Assembly (NCBI RefSeq): GCF_000321225.1
Contig: NW_004451529.1
Location: 124,001-188,000, forward strand
Length of the DNA: 64,000 nucleotides
Origin: Odobenus rosmarus divergens
Lineage: Eukaryota > Chordata > Mammalia > Carnivora > Odobenidae
Direction: 5' to 3'
Shown piece after piece: positions 57,621-64,000 of this stretch. Below the pieces are notes generated by a model, which saw only the letters and a program-made list of their open reading frames with translations, did no database searches and was not told the DNA's origin. A program made the translations under genes and the position numbers. How positions within the stretch are numbered: position 1 is the first letter of the stretch; each line of letters starts with the position of its first letter.

Positions 57621-58364
57621 CCAGTATTGTATTTACTAAGATAAACTAAACAAAAGATGAGAGGCACCACTTGCAAAACTTAAGAACTTTTTAATTACAG
57701 CATAAATAAGTTGGTGTGTAAGGTGAAAATCCAGTATAGTCACCATGACTCGAGAAACATTTAGAAAGGTACCTCATTGAACACAGTACTCCAGCTTTCC
57801 TTTAACAGATTACTTTTTCTTTGGTTGTTCACTGGCTGAAATTAACTGACTTGCATTTTAAGACAAAGTTGTACCCTCCCCCCATTCTCCCTCCAAAACA
57901 AGTATCTTTAAATCTGACCTGAGGTGCTCACACAAGGAGTGGTAAACAATAGAGAGAGGCAGTCTCTGAAGTTGTCCTCAGTCACTGCCTTCTGTGGCAG
58001 AGGGGAATGACCAGCATTCCTCTCTGCCTCCTCCACCATTTTCAGTTATTTCTGTAGCTGACTAGTGTAAATACTCGGAAAAGATCACACCTGTTACATT
58101 TATTATGCATTCCAAAGGAAGCTTTGAATATGGATTTAAATTCAAAATGTATGATTTAAGCAGCTAACAAGCCTAATAACCAATGCATACTTACTGTCAA
58201 GCTTGAATATTTCAGGTTAAATGTTAATTTATATTCTGAATTATTTCAGTTTTTTAATCTGTAGAGTGGTTATGGAGGGAACTTTGCATTCTGATGTCTG
58301 TTAGGGCAGTACGTAACGGTACAGACATTTTTGGGTTACTGCAATGTGCTGGTATAAATAGAAT
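57621..58364. other. Intron, no recognised element
   Basis: Unique-looking intron. Confidence 0.45.
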
Positions 58365-59350
58365 ATCCCTTCCTCCAAAGACCTCACAAATAAGTAAAAG
58401 AAACAAAATATTTATGGCAGTGATACTTGGCTATGATAGGGTAGAACAAAGTGAAGAATAATTACCACTGATTGAGCAGTGTGGAAGAAGGCTTCAAAAG
58501 GGGGTGGGGGCACTTAAGTCAGACTTTGAAGGTTGACCAGGTGCTTGCCAACTAGTGGAAGAGGGTAGGACCTTTCTGAGCAGGGGAACAGCTTGTGCAA
58601 AGGCCAAGAGGTTAACTGCTTTGGGGGCTTTTTAAGTTACGGTGTCCAGTACAAGTTTTAGATCTGCTACTTATTCATAAATTACCTAAATTCTCTACAT
58701 TTCAGTTTCCTCATCTCAGAAATGAAGAACATAGTAGTACTGTCTCGTTGGATTTCTGTATGGATTAAATGAGAGCATTTGTACGGTATTTAGTACCGTG
58801 AATGCCCTTACTATTTGTCTCCCTTCTAACAAGGAAAGGGCTGTTCAAACTGGAGAAGGCTTAAAGGAAGGAGTGGATTGAGTAGATAAGGCACCATAGT
58901 GATGTGGAAGAAGGAGGGGGGTGGACAAAAGGAGAACATGGGCTCACTGGGTTACCCTGGTGAATTACTTTGTTTGATTAGGGAATCACCATCAGGATAT
59001 CAGTTCTATGGGAAACTTGAAGTCTTCTGCCCTGAAGATGGTACAGAGGGTCTTAGGTTTGAGCCTCAGGAAGGTGGGAAGGTAATATAGAATCAAGAGG
59101 AGGGATTTATACGGGCCAAACCATCTGCTGAGTAGATGTATTGATTATTGCAGCAATAATCTGGAATAACGGACTGACAGGGGCGACATTGCCTTTGGAA
59201 AAATTTTTAAAGGGCATTACAACAATGCAGGTGAAAAGTTGACAAGTGTCTGGTCTTAGATACTTGACAATGGCAGTGTGATAAATTAGTCCGCACATGT
59301 TGGTTAGTTCTTGCAATGTATATATACAATAATACTACTTAGGAAGAAGC
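58365..59350 (-). repeat. LINE-2, interrupted by a MIR
   Basis: Antisense L2: GCAGGGGAACAGCTTGTGCA, AAAGGCCAAGAGG and later GATTATTGCAGCAATAATC. A MIR sits at about 58655-58815. Confidence 0.65.
58655..58815 (+). repeat. MIR SINE inside L2
   Basis: GATCTGCTACTTATTCATAA, CAGTTTCCTCATCTCAGAAA and GGATTAAATGAGAGCATTTG. Confidence 0.78.
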
Positions 59351-59481
59351 AGCTGATTTACATGAGAAGAGTAAATTATTGAGGTAAGTTGAAAATTACT
59401 ATAAACTTCCTACTTTATATAATTGGAATGTTTGTTGTGCCAACTTGAATGGGAAAGTTGGATATCAAGAATGTAATGGAG

Positions 59482-59675
59482 GGGTGCCTGGGTGGCTCAT
59501 GCAGCTGGGCAGTGGACTCTCGTTTCAGCTCAGGTAGTGATCTCAGGGTCCTGGGATCAAGCCCTGCGTTGGGCTCTGCGCTCAGCAGGAAGTCTGCATG
59601 AGATTCTCTCCCTCTGCCCCTCCTCCCTGCTCTCTCTCTCAAAATTAAAATAAACACATCTTAAAAAAAAAAAAA
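59482..59675 (+). repeat. SINEC, older subfamily
   Basis: GGGGTGCCTGGGTGGCTCAT head, GTGATCTCAGGGTCCTGGG body and AAAATTAAAATAAACACATC tail. Confidence 0.92.
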
Positions 59676-60660
59676 GTGTGTTGGAGAAAAGATGGCCTGG
59701 CTTTACTAGTTTCCACATCTAGAAATTCTGGGTCACCTATCACTATAAGGGACTTGGTGTTCAGTGGCTAGAACACTGTCCGTTAACCAAAGCTGTTTAC
59801 CCAGACTAACACACATCTAGCCTCTATTGCCACTAGATATTTGTTCTTCACTGACAGATACCGAAATAGCAGCACTGTGCCGGCAAAGGGAGGGAGGTCT
59901 TTCAGGGAGCTACACTTTATCTGTTCTATCAATGGGAGATGAGGGTAAGCATTCTGAAGTTATTGCCTCCTTATTGGGTTGGCACACTGAGGTAATCTAG
60001 CATGCCAGATTAGGAAGAAAAAATTCAGAGCAATTCCATGTGCCAGGTATGGGTAAAACAATGAAATCAATAGTTATTTCTGAATCTTCACTGGATATAC
60101 ATTTCAAATATTCAAATAAAACATAAGACCAATTGATTTGTCCATATTTTTTAAAAATGTTATTAGCTGAACATTTTTTATTCTTAATTGTTCTTTATTA
60201 TGTACATATTCTGGCTATATTCCTTCAATTTCAGTTTAGTGTCAGGAGCCAAATCTTCCCTCATTTGGTTGATCAGTTCTGATAATGAGTTAAGGTTCTT
60301 AGAGTTGCAAGTAATAAAATCTTGAGCTGTCTTAAACAAGAAAGGGCACTTACCATACAGACACCAGGGTGTGTCCCTTTAAATACAAGGGCAGAAGTTC
60401 AGCCGAGCAGCAGGGCTGGTACCGGACTGATGCTGGCAAGTGTCCTCCCTGTCTCTCGCCATCCCATTAACTTCTCTCTTGGCCTCTCCTTTATTTATCT
60501 CTTTACCCAAGTTTTCTGCCGCTTCATTCCCAAGGAATATGGCTGCCATATAGCATCCAGATTTACAGTTCTGTCATATGCAGAGAGTTAAGCTGCTACC
60601 CCTAAGTCACAACTCCAGAATCCTCAGGGAGAACCTGGCTGAGTCATGTCAGGTTAGGTA
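59676..60660. other. Intron, one possible unnamed old repeat
   Basis: About 60285-60640 (AGAGTTGCAAGTAATAAAAT, then CTCTCGCCATCCC) looks like a dispersed ancient repeat I cannot assign. Otherwise nothing is recognised. Confidence 0.35.
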
Positions 60661-60664
60661 ACAT

Positions 60665-60900
60665 AGCGTAGAGTAGAGCCTATGGGCACAGGCTCAGGAG
60701 CCAAACTGTCTAGGTCAGATCCGACCTCACCTCCAACAAACTCGCCGGCTTTTGGCAGATTCTTTGACCTCTCTGAGCTTCATTTTTCTCATCTGTAAAA
60801 TTGGAACCATATTAGAAGCACCTTATAGGATTTTGTGAGAATTAAATCAGTTAATGCAAGTACAGTACTTGAGCTTAACCTTGCACACAGAAAGAGGCAT
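60665..60900 (+). repeat. MIR SINE
   Basis: GGCTCAGGAGCCAAACTGTC, TTTGACCTCTCTGAGCTTCA, TTCTCATCTGTAAAATTGGA and AGAATTAAATCAGTTAATGC follow MIR from head to tail. Confidence 0.85.
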
Positions 60901-61319
60901 GTGTACATTAGTTGGTATGATTCTAAACTGATTTCTCTTTATAAAAATCTTGAAATAAAAGATGAACTTTTAGCAGACTTTATAAATTCATTATCCAAAA
61001 ATTATTTAGGTGGTTTTGCTAATAAATATGAAATCATTGAACCAGCTTCTATAACAATAATTAGAACTTTTCTGCATTTAATCCTGTTTGAGATTTGAGA
61101 ACTAATCTTTCTATGCTTGATACTGGGGGGGTGGCGTTGATTTGTAAGTCAATTCAAAATATTTGGGGAGGGAGAACAGTTGACATAAAACATATAACAC
61201 ACTAAATTTTTTATTTCTGTTTTTAAATCCTAATTTATCACGGTGGTTGAAAAATATCTTATTCTAGGTTTTTTGTTTGTTTTAGCATCCATGATTGTAT
61301 TCAATTTAATAATTAAAAA
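60901..61319. other. Intron, no recognised element
   Basis: AT-rich with a G-run at 61125-61131. Confidence 0.45.
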
Positions 61320-62075
61320 TATTCATTGATCTGGCTACTCTGTGCTATGCTGTATTTTTAAGCCCTGGGAGCGAGATGTGAACATGAAAGACATATCAAT
61401 TGTGAAGCTTGTACTATTTTGGGGAGAAGTCAGACAGAAATATTAGCTAATGATATTACTTATCACCTAGTGAGAAGTACTATACAGAGAATTAAAATGG
61501 AGTGATATCATCAAAAGGGATTAATTGGAGGCTTTATTTTGGATAGTCACTGGGGGCCTCAGTGGTGTCATTTGAGATCTGAACGACATCTATGGGAAAA
61601 TCAGGAAAAAGAGTGGCTCAGGCAGAGAAAAGCTCCGAGAGAAAGGCCCCAAAGTGGTAATGAGTTTGATATATTAGCAAAACAGGAAGGTCAGCGTGGG
61701 ATCACAATGTGGAGTGAGCGCCAGGGGCAGACAGTGGTAAGAAACGTGGTCGAGAGGGCGCCTGGGTGGCTCAGTTGGTTAAGCGACTGCCTTTGCCTCA
61801 GGTCATGATCCTGGAGTCCCGGGATCAAGTCCCGCATCGGGCTCCCTGCTCAGCGGGGAGTCTGCTTCTCCCTCTGACCCTCCCCCCTCTCATGTGCTCT
61901 CTCTCTCTCTCATTCTCTCTCTCAAATAAATAAAATCTTTAAAAAAAAAAAGAAACGTGGTCGAGGAGGAAGTTGGGAACCAGGTTATGATGGAGGGCTT
62001 TTTAAGTCAGAAGGAGTTCAGGTTTTATTCCTGATTTGATGTTCTTGTGCTTTAAAAATCTAATGGATCAGATTG
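61320..62075 (-). repeat. LINE-2 3' part
   Basis: Antisense L2: TGGTGTCATTTGAGATCTGA, GAAAAAGAGTGGCTCAGGC and, after the SINE, ATGATGGAGGGCTTTTTAAG and TTCAGGTTTTATTCCTGA. Confidence 0.7.
61755..61949 (+). repeat. SINEC full-length inside L2
   Basis: AGGGCGCCTGGGTGGCTCAG head, CTGGAGTCCCGGGATCAAG body and AAATAAATAAAATCTTT tail. Exact TSD AAGAAACGTGGTCGAG just before and at 61950-61965. Confidence 0.97.
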
Positions 62076-62925
62076 TAGGCTTGGTTAACAGAAATTTAAA
62101 CTGATGATTAAATTATTGGAGAAGCCAATATTATATCAAAGACTCACCACAGTGCTGAAACTCAATATGAAATGAAATTGTAACATTCAGACTCAATGCC
62201 AGGGCTACAAGCAGGCTTATAAATAGGATTTGCAACAAAACAAAGCAAAAATAATACTGAAGCCCTGATCATTGTAATGCCCGCAATAGGATTTCTGGCA
62301 GGCTGAAATATTGAGGAAGCTCACTTACCCGACACAGTCAGGACTGAAGTCGCTTAATAGAAAAAGTTGGCTCAGGGGATGAAGCATTACAAAAAAAAAA
62401 AGTACATATTAACCTAAACCTTTATTTTAACTTAAAACATCAGTATATATTCATTATCAATTTTGTTATAGGAACCTTTATGCCCTTAGAATAGGAATTC
62501 TGAAGTACATAATTCTAGTTTCCTTAAGAGGGCAACAAATTAATAAACTTACAAAGCAATCTTTATATCTAAACTTGTAGAGTTTTTTTTTTTTAGCAAC
62601 TTTTTACATCTTTGATAGTAGCATTGCAATCATTTAATGTGATAGTGACTTTTCTGTTTCACCATTTGACTTTTGGAAAGTCTTTCCAGATTGTTCAAAT
62701 TAGTTTTTATAGAAATAGCAATTCAATTTTTTTTCACATTCATCTTATTATGAACATAAACATGTTTGGGAACAAATGCAATTAACAAAAGCATAAACTC
62801 ACTTGTGGCCTAGTCACCACAAGAGTTAAGCATGCCCAGGGTATCTGATTTCTTTATGGAGGGACTAGAGAATGGCATTAGTTAGTTAATCGGACAAAGT
62901 TTTTAAAGAGCACTCTTAGTGTATT
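62076..62925. other. Intron, no recognised element
   Basis: AT-rich with A- and T-runs. No feature is supported. Confidence 0.45.
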
Positions 62926-62926
62926 T

Positions 62927-63560
62927 TGTTAGTCGGATATTGCTGCACAGGAAACAACCATAAATCTTGTGGTACGTAACAGTCAGCATTTATCTTTGTC
63001 TTATGAGTCTTTGGATGGCTAGGGTTTGGCTGATCTTGGCTGGCACAGCTGGATATAGCTGAGCTTACTTAGCTTCAGGACCCAGATTTGGTTAGATCTA
63101 TTCCACACTGCCCATTCTTTTGTAATCAATAGGCTATCTGGAATGCGTCCTTCTCATGACAAGTGTTTAGAAATTCCCAGAAGGGGGGGGTGCCTGGGTG
63201 GCTCAGTCAGTTAAGCATCTGCCTTTGGCTCAGGTCATGATCCTCAGGTCCTGGGATCAAGCCCCACCTCAGGCTCCCTGCTTCTCCCTCTCCCTCTGCC
63301 TGCAGCTCCCCCTGCTTGTGCTCTCTCTCTCTCTCTCAAATAAATGAAATGTTAAAAAAAAAAAAAAAGAAAGAAAAATTCCCAGAAGGGTCAGTGGAAA
63401 CATTAGATGCCTCTTAAAGACCTGGTCTCAGAGCTAGCACAGTTTGATTTCTGTCCATGTTCCATCGGCCAAAGCAAATCAGAGTATCATTTCCAACATG
63501 GTGGGACAGGAAAGGATACACCACCATGGAGGTTGGAGGAGGGGAAGTGACTATTTGCTG
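62927..63560 (-). repeat. Ancient LTR-like repeat split by a SINE
   Basis: Same family as 21972-22365: TTAGTCGGATATTGCTGCAC, GTTTGGCTGATCTTGGCTGG and, after the SINE, CCAAAGCAAATCAGAGTATC. Family not assigned; strand is inferred as for the other copy. Confidence 0.45.
63187..63375 (+). repeat. SINEC full-length
   Basis: GGGTGCCTGGGTGGCTCAG head and AAATAAATGAAATGTT tail. TSD AAATTCCCAGAAGGG before it (about 63171-63185) and after it (to 63390). Confidence 0.96.
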
Positions 63561-63867
63561 AACAACCATCTACCACATATGTAATAATTGACCTTTCATG
63601 TGGCCATCATAGTTAGGTAGCTATCTACAATATGTAAATACTGTGTTTCTCAGTAGCATACTTTGTTTGTAGTCATACAAACTGTATATCCACAGATTTG
63701 TCATCAGAAAATGACATATACTCAAAAATACAATAAAACCTGACTATAAATTCAAACTTACCATTCTATTATTCTTTTTCATTTTACTTGGAACTTTGAA
63801 GTGAATTGGCACTCCTCTTTCCCATCCCTCCCAAAGGTAATTAAAAACAGAAAACTCTCTTCTCCAG

Positions 63868-64000
63868 ATGCGCCTGGGTGGCTGAGTTGGTTGGGTGTGT
63901 GCCTCCAGCTCAGGTTGTGATCCTGGAGTTCCAGGATCAAGCCCTGAGTTGGGCTCCCTGCTTGTCGGAGAGTCTGCTTCTCCCTCTGCCCCTCACCCCA
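63868..64000 (+). repeat. SINEC, cut by the window end
   Basis: TGCGCCTGGGTGGCTGAG head, CCTGGAGTTCCAGGATCAAG and GAGTCTGCTTCTCCCTCTGC. The tail lies beyond the window. Confidence 0.93.

Noticed and set aside
61539..61808. 89-codon frame near the end of the window, tested as the next RABGAP1L exon
   Set aside because: It lies in an antisense L2 and runs into a SINE. It does not encode the expected VPTKK coiled-coil sequence.
1..64000. GPR52, a single-exon receptor gene known to lie in a RABGAP1L intron
   Set aside because: No frame of about 360 codons exists anywhere in the window. The gene must be in another intron.
1..64000. CRISPR-like or other regularly spaced repeats
   Set aside because: The recurring motifs are dispersed SINEC heads and tails at irregular distances on both strands, with TSDs. 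There is no array structure.

Overview
The window is nuclear DNA of a placental mammal, almost certainly a caniform carnivore of the arctoid type (bear, seal or mustelid). It carries about 42 copies of the carnivore tRNA-Lys-derived SINE (SINEC). Many are young, with clean target-site duplications (TSDs), CT-rich middles and AAATAAATAAAATCTTT tails. The dog-specific SINEC_Cf sequence is not seen. There are no bacterial-style genes, operons, CRISPR arrays or phage. Nearly all open frames over 60 codons are chance frames inside repeats or intron.

Only one gene is recognisable: RABGAP1L, on the + strand, a Rab GTPase-activating protein. One internal coding exon (3125-3253, 43 codons, phase 0 at both ends) encodes the C-terminal edge of the TBC/RabGAP region. 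About 51 kb downstream an alternative first coding exon (54177-54284, beginning MEEISIMVAYDAHVF) starts the short, TBC-less RABGAP1L isoform. Both exons end in phase 0, so either can splice to the same next exon (the VPTKK coiled-coil exon), which lies beyond position 64000. The rest of the window is intron.

Layout: 1-3124 intron with an antisense L2; 3125-3253 exon; 3254-54000 a long intron. That intron holds antisense L2 blocks (3.9-4.7, 10.6-13.7 and 24.7-26.0 kb) and an antisense L1 with two nested SINEs (5.7-8.0 kb). It also holds an L2/MIR/Tigger nest (19.1-20.4 kb), sense L1 ORF2 relics (22.8-23.4 and 30.8-31.9 kb), old LTRs (17.7, 32.4, 38.2 and 48.8 kb) and three short antisense L1 3' ends. 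The region 50.3-54.95 kb is nearly repeat-free and contains the alternative first exon. From 54.3 to 64 kb intron resumes, with SINEs, two L2 blocks and a disrupted LTR-like repeat.

The most noteworthy observations are the internal start of the short isoform and its repeat-poor surroundings; SINE pairs inserted one behind the other, each pair flanked by three copies of one target site; a SINE inserted inside a SINE; an exact 67-bp tandem duplication; a perfect 22-bp palindrome; two quadruplex-prone C-rich tracts; and a SINE that still looks like tRNA-Lys but carries an 8-bp duplication in its tRNA part. I found no new gene system. Repeat boundaries are by eye and approximate, generally within 10-50 bases for old elements.
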